From the NCBI GenBank assembly GCA_029891385.1, contig CM057226.1, positions 92,264,977 to 92,328,976 on the forward strand: 64,000 bases of DNA. Direction: 5' to 3'. Numbering within the stretch: position 1 is the stretch's first letter; every line of letters begins with the position of its first letter. Below, piece after piece: positions 24,194 through 36,121 of the stretch. Under the pieces are notes generated by a model that did not search any database, was not told the DNA's origin, and saw nothing but the letters and a program-made list of their open reading frames with translations. Position numbers and translations under genes: made by a program. The stretch comes from Erythroxylum novogranatense. Taxonomy: Eukaryota > Streptophyta > Magnoliopsida > Malpighiales > Erythroxylaceae.

Positions 24194-24848
24194 CATGGAA
24201 ATAAAGCTGGAAAGTGTCACATGTGCATTGCATACATCTTTGGATGAATAATCTGAATGCCTTTTTTGTGTATAATGATATGATACCGCTGACTTAGTCT
24301 TCTTGTGATGTATTCTTCTTGTCAAATGTTTGTATGATGCATGAATTGGGTGAACCATCGATGATGGTTCTCACCGAGTTCGCAAAAACTCACCAAAATT
24401 TTGCATCTATTTTCAGGTCTTGAAGAATACCCTGTTTAACACGGAGTATGTCTCATCGTAGGCAAATGAAGGATAAAGGTCGGGATCGGTTTATGCCGCA
24501 TTAGTGTCCAATAGAATTATATTACAAAATGAATATTTGTATTTGTAATGGACCAATGTGGTTCTGTTTTATACATGAAATGGTTATTGTAATTTATTGT
24601 TGACTATTTGTATGAATTGAAAATGTTTATCTATGCACGTGGATACAAATTGTCTACTGTTTTCCGCGCACATGAGTGTAAAAAAAAAGGTAAATGGCTC
24701 TGATGGAATGAATGTTTGAGAAATAAACAAAAGGGTTTTTACTAAGATATACCAACTGATGTAGTACTCCACCTTCACGGGGCATGGACTCGGATATCAC
24801 CAACGATATCGGGTTCGGGTCACGTGAGAGTGGGGTGTTACATTTAGG

Positions 24849-24860
24849 TGGTATCAGAGC
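24849..24860 (+). promoter_or_regulatory. LARD-B primer-binding site
   Basis: TGGTATCAGAGC, complementary to initiator tRNA-Met, lies six bases (TTTAGG) after the LTR end. Confidence 0.88.
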
Positions 24861-27800
24861 CCAGCAATACGAATGTATCTGGGCACAGTCTGAAACATAG
24901 GTCAAGTTGCATGCATTGAGTTGTGTCGTTGCAGACCGTGGTAACTGATCCCTAGTCTGAGTCGCACAAGGATAAATCCTACGTGTAAACATGTGTTAAA
25001 TGATTAAGTGTGAGAATAGTGAGAAGGTATGAGAATGTGAGCCTATGAATGTGTAGGGGCAATGAGGAAGGGGAAAAAAAAGAAACATCGATAATGAGAA
25101 TTGTAATGTACTGTGGGTAGAAACCCTCGCCTGTTATATTAGTATGACTATGTTGGCATAGACTGATTAAGGAAAGGATTGATATCAAATTGAGTCCCCT
25201 GATTAAAGTGGCAATATGATGGCGACAGAAAACGAACATGTCTAGAACTTGGAGAGGTCCTCTGTAGATATGAGAAACATTGGAACTGAGTAAAACGTAG
25301 ATGGTCCGATCAGGCAAATATTGTTTCACTGCATTTGTGTTCGATATCAGTAGATATCAGAGATAGATGATGATAGTGAGATTGTAATAAGATCAATATT
25401 GTACCATAATGGTCTACCTAGAACTGAAAGAACTGAAAGAGCAAAATGCCTAGTAGGGTAAGAAAAAGTAGAAATGGTGAGATAAAAGTGTATAGATAAA
25501 CTGAAAAGAACTCGTGAAACAGTTATGATCCTGAGCGCACAAGCTTGAGACTGAAATGGTTATGCGAATAATGTGCTAAGACATAGAAATGAGAAATGGA
25601 TGGGTAAATAGAGAGAGAGACAGTGTATGAGTATCTATAATTTTGTCGTGTTTGGGGACACATCCCCGAATGTACTAGTAATGTGAATACCCTATCGTGG
25701 ATTCTTTCAGAAAAATAAAAAGATACGTAGCAATAATACGATGACAGTATATAAGCCAAGTGGATATGACCTTAAAAAGTCAAGTTGATACATTCATGAT
25801 ATAAGAAGAAACCTAAGTGAAAAGAAGTACAATGACGAGTGGGAAAGGAAACAAGGATAAAGATAGTGAAACAATGAAAATGCTAATGAATCAAAGATTG
25901 TGATATATAAATAGAGTTGTCGCATTTACGTTAATTTACCGTTGGGAGTATATACTGGATAGTGAGGTGATCATAATGCATGAAACTAATGTGACATCGA
26001 CATGGAAAAAAAAATAGAGGAAGTGGTCGATGACTTAGTTTCTATAAGTGTAAAGTTCATAATGGGTTAAGGTAAGATATAAGAGGACTGAATGTACCTT
26101 TATGAGAGGAAATAAAAAAATATTATGGCATCAGTCCTCTATTTGAGGATTAGCATAAACGAAAAGGAGTTTTATGGAAGTCTGAATTGTATAGGTTACT
26201 AATTGGCTTCCGGATAAGCTGAAATAAGTTCTGGTGAGGTGTAGATTACGGAATAAGTGTTAAAGAAAGTGTTTATGTGACTGTCACATGGAACCTTAAT
26301 GCAAGGACTGCTCTGATCTTTAAATTATGGCATAAAATTGTTCTGATTGAGATAGTGCGTATAGTTGAGAATGATTGAAAAGCAATTAGGGACACTAATT
26401 GGGCGATGAGACGTTAAGTGAACGAGATAATGACGGTAGCAAGACTAATGGTCAAGCGAAAAGAAATGCAGACGAAATCAAAAGTGAAATTAAGTCATAT
26501 CTCAAGAGGAGATTTAGACATAACAAGTGAAATATCTGTTGAGGTTATCAGATTGTGTGTACGAAAATGTAAAGTATCCAACTACGTAAGTGGAATTTTA
26601 ATTTGAGGTGATTCTATTGCAATGTAAAGTGAATAGATCTCCATATGTGATGCAAAACTGCTGAGAAATCTTGATTTGAAACTAAGAAGAAAATAGTCCC
26701 GACTGCGCAAGTGAAATACTCAAATAAAGTGGAATTTATGGAAGTCCAATACGGATGACTAGGTATTGGCATTTGTTGATGTGAATGACGAAATCAATTG
26801 AAAAGAGAAAATGAGTAGAGACAAGAAGTCTAAAGGGAACCGACAATGACGTGATGTAGTGTTACCTTCATAAAGGGATTGCAAATACACTACTTGTGGA
26901 CTCAATGAAAAAGTTGAATGATGTATGGTAAAGTTAACAAGACCCTAATAGGGAATTATGGGAGGTAAGCAAATGGTAGTGACTATGTTTATAGACGAAA
27001 TGTGTTTGAAAGTGTTGAACAGTGAAAAGTAAAAAGAACTATATGAATAATCGAGGAATTTGATACAGAGGATAAGCATACCCTTGGAGAGTGGGCAGTG
27101 TGTGATGAACTGAGACAATATGTTAAAATGATATAAGATAAATTGAACTGACTTTGATAAATGGTATTGGAGACTTTAGATTCCTATAAGGATACATTGT
27201 GTTAATTCGAGGAAAAAGATGGGCATAAATGACTACTATACCGACAATTCTGAAATGAACAGACAATTCTGCCTACTAAACTCAAATAGTGAACAGATAA
27301 TGCTGCAATAAACAAATCAATTACAGATATTGGGATTTCCAAATAATGTTAAGTAGATTTTGGGTAATTGTGAAGTGTTACTGGAAAAGTGAAGTTGTAG
27401 ATCTAGTGATACTGGATAAAGGTAAGAAAGGTTAAGAGTGCAGGAGTTAAATTAGTGAGTCCTATGATGAGTCTGAATATGCGAGTGAAATCGAAAAAAC
27501 AATATTGCATACTTCAAAGAAAAAGTATGTGTAACTGACAAAAAAGTGATAGAACAAGAAGGTGAAAAGTCGAAGCTAGACATTCTAGTAAGTATATGCG
27601 AAAAGTGAAATTGAATAACTAAGGGTATAGAACAAAGTGATTAGATTCAAGTGCGTAGAGGTTTGAATGTTCAATAGGAAAAGTGCTTGCCTAACAAGAG
27701 GCAAAGACCAACAGTGAGTCGAGATGCTTGTGATGAGTGAAACAAAGGAAAGGGCTTAGGAAAACTGCATGGGATAGCTGGAGTGGATCAGGATTGGACT

Positions 27801-28331
27801 AATGAAAAAGAATTAAATACATATAGAACAGTGACATATCAAAAGAACATTGAATCTGGACTAAAAGTCAATGTAATATAAGGGGTAAATGCGTTAAGTG
27901 GATTACCACCGGTTATAGTAAAAAAATAGAGATAAGTGCCACTGTGTTGGTACTAAAGGAAAGGAAAGTGTCGCAGACGAGATAAATTATTTTATTGTAC
28001 GTATCACCTTAAAAGGGTGTACTCAGAATAGAAGTGGCAAAGAGGGTATCAATGGACCAGGATTAATATGTATATTACTAGAAAGAAAGGTATTAGATTG
28101 ATAAAACGGGATAACTGAATAGATTTGGAAATAATAAACTGAGTCATAGCATCGGAACTAAAGGTAGTTGCTACTCTGGAAATGACAAGTGAGATAGGAA
28201 AGATAGCGAGAAAGCCACAGAGGAAACGGACTGTCTTACTGCGATCTTTTAGTAACGGAAGTATTGAGTGACGTAGTGTATGGGAACTGTAGGGACATAT
28301 GATCACTGTCATTTGGAACCGTTGACTGCGA

Positions 28332-28367
28332 ATTTCGAGGACGAAATTTTTATAAGGAGGTGGGAAT
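28332..28367 (+). promoter_or_regulatory. LARD-B pre-PPT hairpin and polypurine tract
   Basis: ATTTCGAGGACGAAAT (28332-28347) is followed by TATAAGGAGGTGGGAAT, and the LTR begins TGTAAC at 28368. Confidence 0.82.
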
Positions 28368-31300
28368 TGTAACATCCCACCATCGACAGGAAGGGTAAAA
28401 TAGTAAATTTGGCATAGGATGAGATAGATCGGAAAGACTTAGGACTGTTCATGTATAATAGGATTGGTACACAGTATCATTTGTGCACATGAAATCACTA
28501 TACATGCATACATGACATTCCCGATAGATGAGCCTAATGCAATTTTATTGTGATTAACGTAGTTATTGTGTTTAAAAAAATATTCTGAGTGAGCCAGTGA
28601 GTGTTTTATATTTTAAGAGATTTTCAAAAAATTTTCTGGAATTTTCCGGAGAAAATTCTCGGACCGGAAAAAAATCGCCAAGTGACGAACTGGTCGATTT
28701 TCGGTAGCGAAAATTGCTACCCAATGGCACTGTCATATTGGGTATATTATTTTGGAATTGAAATTAGGGTCATTGGACTAGAATGGGTCAAATTGTAGTA
28801 GGATTTCTAAATCCTATCCATCATTTTGTTTTATTTCTATTTTGTCTTTTTTCTCCAATTGCCAAGTGTCCTAAAGAGTTTTAATGTTTTTTTCTTGTTC
28901 CTAGCCCATGAATTCGGCAACTTCATTGATAAAAGGAATGAAAAAGATCAAATTCTTGCTTACTTCTTCATTGCATCCGAAATTCTCCCTTCATCTTTTT
29001 CATTGGGATTTTCTTTGGCTTTAGCTAAATCACCCTTCTCCTACCTTAGTGCTTCCCTTTCATGCTTGAAAGCTTAAGCCCTCTATCTTCTTTCCATGAG
29101 GACCATGCATGAGGATTAAGTAGAGGAAGTAAAATAGTTGGAGAATTGAAGAGTTGGAAGCTTTGATTAGGTAAGTGTATGGTTTAAGCTTTACTTATGT
29201 ATTTCATGAATGAATTAGTAGTTAGTTGCTTTGATTGGAAGTTATTGTTCATTATATATGATGTATGATGCATGAAGTTCATTCAACCTATGGGTTGAAT
29301 TGTTGGGTATGTTTGTGTAAGACCTAAATAAGTTAAGATGATTAGTGTGTGAATTGTGCCTTTTGAAGTGATTTGAGTAAGGTTAGAAGATTAATACTTA
29401 AAAGAAAATGATAAGAAAGTGATTGAAGATAGGTACTGAAATTTATGGATATATATATTGAAGTGAAGGTCTTGATGACCTATTGGCTCAATTCTTGTGT
29501 TATTAGGATGCTTATGCACGTGGAATTGGTATTGGAAGTGTTAGGAATTGATTTGAGAAGTAAAGCTGGAAAAATGTGAGTTTGACCTACTGTACTGTTT
29601 TGAGCATAACTCATTGTGTGGTTATGCAAATGAGGTGATGTTTATGCCAAATGAAACTTTGGCTTGTTGGTTACATTTTTGTGTGAAATAGGTGCTGTCT
29701 AATTTTAGCATTAAGAGGTTAAAATTTGGCATGGAAAGTTACTGTTAAGGTTACTGTGAACAGTAACCGAACCAATGATCTACTAGTTTTGCTGATTTTT
29801 CTAAATTAATTGAGAAGGAATTAGGGAAAATGGTCTAAATGAAAGTTGAAGCCTATATTGTTAGCTTTTCATTTCCACTGATTTTGCAATTTTTCGATAT
29901 GTACTTTGGGAGTTATGAACTGTTAACTATTGACTGATTTTGTACATGGTGGTGAAACCTAGCCTAAGTGTCAGATTTGTGAGCATTCTGATTGGAAGCA
30001 ATTTTAGCAATTTCTGTGAATTGAATTAGCTTGATTGATCTTCTGAAGAGTTGTAGAGGAACATTTATCTTGAAAATGGTATATAGCAAGTAATTTTTGG
30101 AGATCATATTTGGGAGTTATGAGTTTTCAAAACCTGAACATGCATAAAGGTGTTAACTGCTGATCATGGAAGAAACTTGCATAACAGTTTTGAATTGGTT
30201 GGAGATGGAATTGGCTCTTAAGCTCTTCATGAAACTTGAAGTATGTGGTTTTATCTTTCCAATGATATAGGGTAGTGATTTTTTTGACTTGTGTATAGGG
30301 AGTTATGCTTGATAGAACATTACTGTTCAGATTGGGTGATTTCTGGGGCAGCATCATTGATTGAATTATTTGACCTAGTTAACAATTGAATTTGATTTTG
30401 GGTTGTTCATGAAAGTTGTTGATAACATTGGGATATTTCTGAGCATATTTATTGTGTAATGTTTGACTAAGGAACTGTAAAGTTACGGATTTTATAAACT
30501 GTTGCACTGTTTTGACAAATGTTGCACTGTTTTGAGAGGCATTGTGAGGGCAGTAACTTTGATTGCATTTTTGACACCCTTAGAGGTGAAATTGGCTTTT
30601 GTGTCCTTCATAAAACTTGTAGAGCTCTCTTTTCTCTATAAAATAAACACCAAGTTTGTCTAATTTGGAGTCGGGAGTAGGGAGTTATGCCCTGTATAAG
30701 TTGGGATATCGGAGGACGTTGTTTCAGATATGCTATTGTATAGCATAAGTCGACTTGCACCCCATATAGGTCGACTAGTACATATACAGTGGTATAAGTC
30801 GACTTGCATCCTCAGACAAGTCGACTAGGATTATATATTTTCCTTCTTTTGTTCATAACTTTTCCGTCCGACATCCGATTGACCTGATTCTTGAGGCATC
30901 GGATTCGTGAGACATTGAATTTCATTTCATTGAAAATTGAGAATTTTTGGACAGAAAATTAACGCGTGTCTGAAAAATGGGTATTTCATCACTGCTTTAT
31001 TTAATTGAGGACCTAAAGAGGTCCAAATTGAGCGCCGTCAGCGCCATTAGATTTCTAATTTTTTTTAGACGGATTATATGATGGAAAATATTGGATTAAG
31101 GCCGGGAATATCATGAACATGCATTGTGCACCTTCTAAGTGTTACATGTGCATTACGAAATAGTTCGATTGAACAATTGATAATGTTTATATCGTGTCCG
31201 TTATAGAGTCACACTTGGAGCGTCGGTCCACCGACGTCACTGAGACTTCCAGATTTTGGCTCGGAAGTACAGGTGAGTAACCTAGGTGGTTTACTCAATT

Positions 31301-32380
31301 ATTATATGACTACTATGGGGAATAACGGTAGGATTAGAACTGTGTTTGTTATGTCTGAATTCCGGATGGAGGGTCCGATGAATTGGGAGAATTGACATAG
31401 AAGTGTATCTGGTTGTAATTATGTGAACTGAATTGTTTTTACTGTGTGAGAGTGTGATACATAAATGGCTTGTACTGTTACGGCTTACTACTTCCTTGTG
31501 ATATACTGAGATACTGTGATTCATTACTTGTAGTGTTCTGGATGTGCTCATTGTGCATTGTTTGCTACACTGTACTGTATTCTATTGGGGCACGACTGTT
31601 TTGTACTGACCGTTAAATTGGGCATATGCATTGCATACATCAATGCATAAACTGATAATAACAATAATTGTGACCAAAGTTGCTCTCGAGATCGACATCG
31701 ACATCGATCATCGAAAAAGAGCCTCGAGCTCAAGGGAGTCCTACTCCTAGACGCCAAGCGCCCATCGAACACTGCCATCGATTAAGCGCTCGGTCACAAC
31801 ATGGCAATAAACCGGAAAGTGTCACATGTGCATTGCATACATACTGGACTGAATAACTGAATGCCTTTTTGTTGTATATAATGATATGATATCGCTGACT
31901 TAGTCTCACTGAGTTCGCAAAAACTCACCAAAATTTTGCATATATTTTTCAGGTCTTGAAGAATACCCCGCTTGACACGGAGTATGTCTACTGTAGGCAA
32001 ATGAAGGATAGAGGTCGGGATCGGTTTAAATGTCGCATTAGTGTCCAATATAATTGTATTACAAAATGAATATTTGTATTTGTAATGGACCAATGTGGTT
32101 CTATTTTGTACATGAAATGGTTATTGTAATTTATTGTTGACTATTTGTATGAACTGAAAATGTTTATCTATGCACGTGGATGCAAATTGTCTACTGTTTT
32201 CCGCGCACATGAGTTTTAAAAAAAATGGTAAATGGCTCTGATGGAATGAATGTTTGAGAAATAAACAAAAGGGTTTTTACTAAGATCTACCGACTGATGT
32301 AATAGGCCACCTTCACGGGGCAAGGACTCGGATATCACCAACGATATCGGGTTCGGGTCACGTGGGAGTGGGGTGTTACA
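28368..32380 (+). repeat. LARD-B 3' LTR, 4.0 kb
   Basis: Full-length LTR, TGTAACATCCC to GGGTGTTACA. It includes the 0.9-kb segment missing from the left LTR (about 28737-29642). Its palindrome cassette (30746-30829) has four units against five on the left. Confidence 0.88.
30746..30829. repeat. AAGTCGACTT cassette, LARD-B right LTR (4 units)
   Basis: Same position as 23136-23228. One unit (CTAGTCGACTTA) is absent and another reads AGGTCGACTA. LTRs are identical at insertion, so this change came afterwards, unless it is an assembly error. Confidence 0.85.
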
Positions 32381-33116
32381 TATACGCAAGAAAAAAAATT
32401 GTAAAACAAATCGTTATTTTCCAAAACCCTTATAGAGAAAAATAAAAAAGCTTTATTTTTAACTACCCAATCACATAACCACTTTGATACTACGTATAAC
32501 ATATAACATGAGCCTTTGTTAGGTATCTCGGATTAAACGTGAAAGGAAAAATAAAAAAGAAATGCGAAAATACCTAATTTCGGTTCCATAAAGTTCGGAG
32601 GAACTTTCCGAGGCTGAAATGAACGCCAATCCTATGACACCTTCATGGACTTACTCACCGAGGCATAATCAACGTCTTTCTGTAGTTTCCTTAAAATGTG
32701 AACCTCCGAATGAGTCAGAGTAATTTTACGTTCACTGATTACTTAAGTAACTATATGAGACTTTAATCTTTATATATAGTTTCCACGTTGGACTTCCTTA
32801 TCACAAACTCGATATGAGTTTAGTCCACATTGATTTGGGCCTATTTTTCTCCTAGATTTCGATCCATTAGCCTAGATTATTTATTGTTATCTTTATTTGA
32901 ATCAAATCATGTAACTTAACTGATAAATTATTGAAAAACTAATAAAATACAATTAATTGTTGTCCATCTTTATAGGAAAATATCTAACAATTAAAGTAAA
33001 TCAAACTGGAAGTTTGAAAATCGAACCAAAAAATTAGATGGTTCAAAATTTTTACTGTTAAACCAGTTGAAGCGATTGAATTTTTAATTAAGACCAATAT
33101 AGTAATTCGTAGGGAG

Positions 33117-33165
<49 letters not shown>

Positions 33166-33646
33166 GTTAAGCATAAATTTTACATTTGATATTATTTGTA
33201 TTTGACAAAACTTAAGGGTGTTGAGTGTAAGGATCACGTTTCAAATATGAGCATAGAAAAAGATCCAAATGACAAAAATTTTAAGCAAGGCAATTAAAGT
33301 AGTAATAAATTCAAGAGTGAAAAGTAGGATTATAGCCTTTGACATCCTCTTCCAAGTAGTTCAATCATCCTTTGTACTTTTTATCTTATTTTCTCTAATA
33401 GAGGCAATAGGTTATTATGCATTTGTAGTTCTATGAGATTTCTCTACTCAACGCTATGGCTGACTTTCATTTTTATTCTGTTTGTTATATGAAACCTTAT
33501 CGAAAGATCATATTTCACTTTGCAATTCTAATTCTAAATACACATTTCTTATAAAAGAAAGAAAATCAAATTAACCGAACTCTAAACGGATGCTTATATG
33601 AACAACTTTAGAGATACCCATTTCTACATGCAACATCTCACAAAGG
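32381..33646. other. Intergenic DNA downstream of the kinase gene
   Basis: AT-rich. The first five bases, TATAC, close the LARD-B target duplication. A (TA)n microsatellite lies at 33118-33160. No ORF or RNA gene recognised. The part nearest 33646 should hold the 3' UTR of the minus-strand kinase gene. Confidence 0.6.
33118..33160. repeat. (TA)n microsatellite
   Basis: Uninterrupted TA dinucleotides over 43 bp. Confidence 0.95.
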
Positions 33647-36121
33647 TTATCTTTCCTCATCCATTCGTAACTGGGAGAAAATTTCTGCCGCCAATGAGTT
33701 AGAATTATCCCCACTCAAGATGGGAACATCATCTTTCTCAGAGTAGATCACAGATGGAAAGGTTTGAACAATAGGCAATGACGAGTTATTAGTCCTGCTG
33801 TCCTCATGTGGACCTCTCCAAGTTGCTGTTTGCTGTAGTTGCAACGCATACTCCAAGTCCCATAGCACATCAGCCATTGTAGGTCTATCAGACTGATATT
33901 CTAGCAGGCATTTTTCTGCTGTCTCCGAAAATTTTCGCAGAGAATTCGGATTGATATGACCCTTTATAGTAGGATCTATAATATGGTCAAGTATGCATTG
34001 GTCCTTGCAAAACATCCACCAGTCAGCTAAATTTACTTGATCTCTTGGAAGGAGGGTGTCGATAGCTGGTCTTGCACATAGAACTTCCAGCAGAACTACT
34101 CCGAATGAGTAAACATCTGATTTTTCGGTCAGTCGTTGTGTCCTGAAGTATACAGGATCGAGATAACCAAAAGTTCCTTTGATACATGTGCTGACATGGG
34201 TTTGATTAGGGTCACCTAACCTTGAAATACCGAAGTCAGCAACTTTAGCAACATAATTTTCATCGAGCAAGATGTTGGTGGACTTAATGTCTCGATGAAT
34301 GAAACCGCCACTAGCACCTCTGTGAATATAGTGAAGACCCCTCGCTGCACCAATGCAAATTTCAAGCCTTTGCTTCCAAGATAATGGCGGAAAAGCTGAA
34401 TTGTAAAGCTGGTCTCTCAATGTGCCCCTTTCCATGAACTCATATATCAGTATCATTTCAGACTTCTCATCACAATACCCTATTAAAGAAACCAAATGTC
34501 GATGATGAATTCTGGACAAGACCATTATCTCTGTTTGAAATTCTGAAAAGCCTTGGCCTGAACCTGGCTCACCTCGTTTTACTGCTACTTTCGTTCCATT
34601 CTTCAAAGAACCTCTGAACACTGTTCCAAATCCTCCCTTACCAATTTTCATTTTGGCATCAAAGTTTTTCGTTGCAAACTGAATTTCAGCTAGTGATATC
34701 TTTAATCCAAGGCTTATATTAGGAGCAATGGAACTGATGACGATCCCGTGATGCACCCTGCTGCAACCTTGAACAGATGACCAGTCCCGCGTTGCAGCTG
34801 TTTTTGATTTCCTGCGCCTTAAAATCAAGGCTAAAAGAGCTGCGAGAATGGAGGCGAGCGCCAAACTTCCAAGGCCTGTACTAATGATAACGGACAAATG
34901 AATCTTGTGCTTGGACTTGGAGCCTGATTCCCCCAAAATCTCCATTATCTCGACTCCATTCAAGAAGGCATTTTTATACTCGGAATCCCGGCGAGGGCCT
35001 ATAGAGATATTAAGAAGCCCAGAATCATCAGAATCTACCATAAAATCATCAAAGAAAGGGGTGTCCAACGTTTGAGTTGTTTGGAAGGAATCAATTTGAT
35101 GACTAAACTTGCTATAGATATAGAGATCGAAGACTATGTCACCATTTGATGGGCTAACAATGTCACAGAAATGAATCCGAATGAAGTGTCTGGTATTCTC
35201 GCTCACTTTAAACGACCAGGTTATGTTAAAGAAATTGGAATATCTACTATTATCAATATTCATCTCTTTGGCACTCTGATAGATTGAATCTGGCGCAGTA
35301 TATCTGCTGACTCCTGCTGGATAATTAAGCTTAAAAGTGTACAAAGCTGTGTTTTTTGCGGCGTCAGCACATTGGAGATAGCTATCATCTGGGATCCAAT
35401 ATCTCCATAGAGTATCATTATCTGGTGTTAGTATGCATCCCCCAACATTGATTCTATGAATAGTCATTAAAGCCTTTGAGAGTAAGCCACTGAAACTACC
35501 ACTTCTTCCCATAGAACTAACATGGGGGGCTTCATCAGGAAAGAAACTGTCAGGAAGAGGGAATACTTCTATGGCATTGACAAAGGCGAAAAATGACTCT
35601 CGAGGAACAAAATATACCGTGAATTTGCTAAAATTGACACTAAGAAAGAATTCCTTTATCACAGGACTGTTGCTACCATTTCCTACGCTAAAATTACGCA
35701 ACAGAGAAAACCCAGAAGCTGAAACATCGAAAAGAGCCCCAGAAAGATTAGCTGGAGAGGAAAAGGCAAAGAAGTGAAGTCGGACCAGGTAAGTACCCTT
35801 GATGGTGGTTTCGAATTCGTACGAGGATTGTTGCCTAAAAATTCTGGCTGTTTGATAGAGAAGCGACTTGGTCGTCGATTTGTTGACATCCTCAACTGTG
35901 CTGCTCTTCTTCTTCTTCAACGCAAAGGAACTGGAATTCACATCCCCAATGAATGTCCGAGAGGGAGTAATGAAACTGGAGCTTGAACCACAGTTGATGA
36001 AGTACTTTTCTGGTCGAGTGTAAGCTGAGGAGTGACACAGTTTAGCTGAAAAGAAGTAGAGGACAAGCAGAGGAAGATAAAATACAGAGCTTTTAATTGT
36101 AAGGCTCTGCATGATTTCCAT
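33647..36121 (-). CDS. Malectin-like receptor kinase, CrRLK1L family
   Basis: Single-pass plasma-membrane receptor kinase. Family members sense cell-wall state or RALF peptides and signal by Ser/Thr phosphorylation. The frame is open from 36292, but I start at the Met at 36121. This gives 824 residues, usual for the family, with a signal peptide (about 1-33) right at the start. Then come a malectin-like ectodomain (about 38-398, with NAIEVFPLPDSF and INVGG...DNDTLWRYWIPDDSYL), a transmembrane segment (about 408-434) and a kinase domain (about 491-763). The kinase has GKGGFG (494-499), VAVK Lys515, HRD 609-611 and DFG 629-631. No intron, as is usual here. It resembles the At2g23200/At5g24010 type more than FERONIA (by eye). 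Odd: the usual GYLDPEY reads GYLDPVY (Val657). A TTGACT W-box core lies upstream at 36237-36242 on this strand. Only intact gene in the window. Confidence 0.93.
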   Translation of the reverse strand: MEIMQSLTIKSSVFYLPLLVLYFFSAKLCHSSAYTRPEKYFINCGSSSSFITPSRTFIGDVNSSSFALKKKKSSTVEDVNKSTTKSLLYQTARIFRQQSSYEFETTIKGTYLVRLHFFAFSSPANLSGALFDVSASGFSLLRNFSVGNGSNSPVIKEFFLSVNFSKFTVYFVPRESFFAFVNAIEVFPLPDSFFPDEAPHVSSMGRSGSFSGLLSKALMTIHRINVGGCILTPDNDTLWRYWIPDDSYLQCADAAKNTALYTFKLNYPAGVSRYTAPDSIYQSAKEMNIDNSRYSNFFNITWSFKVSENTRHFIRIHFCDIVSPSNGDIVFDLYIYSKFSHQIDSFQTTQTLDTPFFDDFMVDSDDSGLLNISIGPRRDSEYKNAFLNGVEIMEILGESGSKSKHKIHLSVIISTGLGSLALASILAALLALILRRRKSKTAATRDWSSVQGCSRVHHGIVISSIAPNISLGLKISLAEIQFATKNFDAKMKIGKGGFGTVFRGSLKNGTKVAVKRGEPGSGQGFSEFQTEIMVLSRIHHRHLVSLIGYCDEKSEMILIYEFMERGTLRDQLYNSAFPPLSWKQRLEICIGAARGLHYIHRGASGGFIHRDIKSTNILLDENYVAKVADFGISRLGDPNQTHVSTCIKGTFGYLDPVYFRTQRLTEKSDVYSFGVVLLEVLCARPAIDTLLPRDQVNLADWWMFCKDQCILDHIIDPTIKGHINPNSLRKFSETAEKCLLEYQSDRPTMADVLWDLEYALQLQQTATWRGPHEDSRTNNSSLPIVQTFPSVIYSEKDDVPILSGDNSNSLAAEIFSQLRMDEER

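Larger units (their letters stand above)
21651..24842 (+). repeat. LARD-B 5' LTR, 3.2 kb with internal deletion
   Basis: It starts TGTAACATCCC and ends GGGTGTTACA. Compared with the right LTR it lacks about 0.9 kb, the equivalent of 28737-29642. The junction falls near 22021-22037 with a few unmatched filler bases (TTTTTTGTCTTG). The LARD-A LTR has sequence matching the right side of the breakpoint, so the long form is ancestral and this is a deletion. It carries five AGTCGACT units (23136-23228) and a second slot at 24070-24193. Confidence 0.88.
24843..28367 (+). mobile_element. LARD-B internal domain, non-coding
   Basis: This 3.5-kb sequence is purine-rich on the plus strand and lacks any ORF with recognisable retroelement motifs. 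The longest frames (about 110 codons) lie on the opposite strand and look accidental. Its beginning and scattered later patches align with the LARD-A internal domain, so the non-coding core is shared by the family. It ends in the conserved hairpin and polypurine tract. Confidence 0.8.
21651..32380 (+). mobile_element. LARD-B, complete non-autonomous LTR retrotransposon
   Basis: The whole element spans 10.7 kb. Left LTR is 21651-24842, internal domain 24843-28367, right LTR 28368-32380. TATAC is found immediately before (21646-21650) and after (32381-32385), a perfect 5-bp target duplication. It has a tRNA-Met primer-binding site and a polypurine tract. There is no gag or pol ORF or motif anywhere. 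The 3.5-kb non-coding core with roughly 4-kb LTRs fits the LARD description known mainly from cereals. Proteins would have to be supplied by another element. The shared AATTTCGAGGACGAAAT signal suggests a Tekay-like gypsy partner (inference). Confidence 0.88.

Noticed and set aside
24979..28375. ORFs of 78-116 aa inside the LARD internal domain
   Set aside because: They lie mostly on the strand opposite to the element, with no retroelement motif or domain, and look like chance frames in purine-rich DNA.
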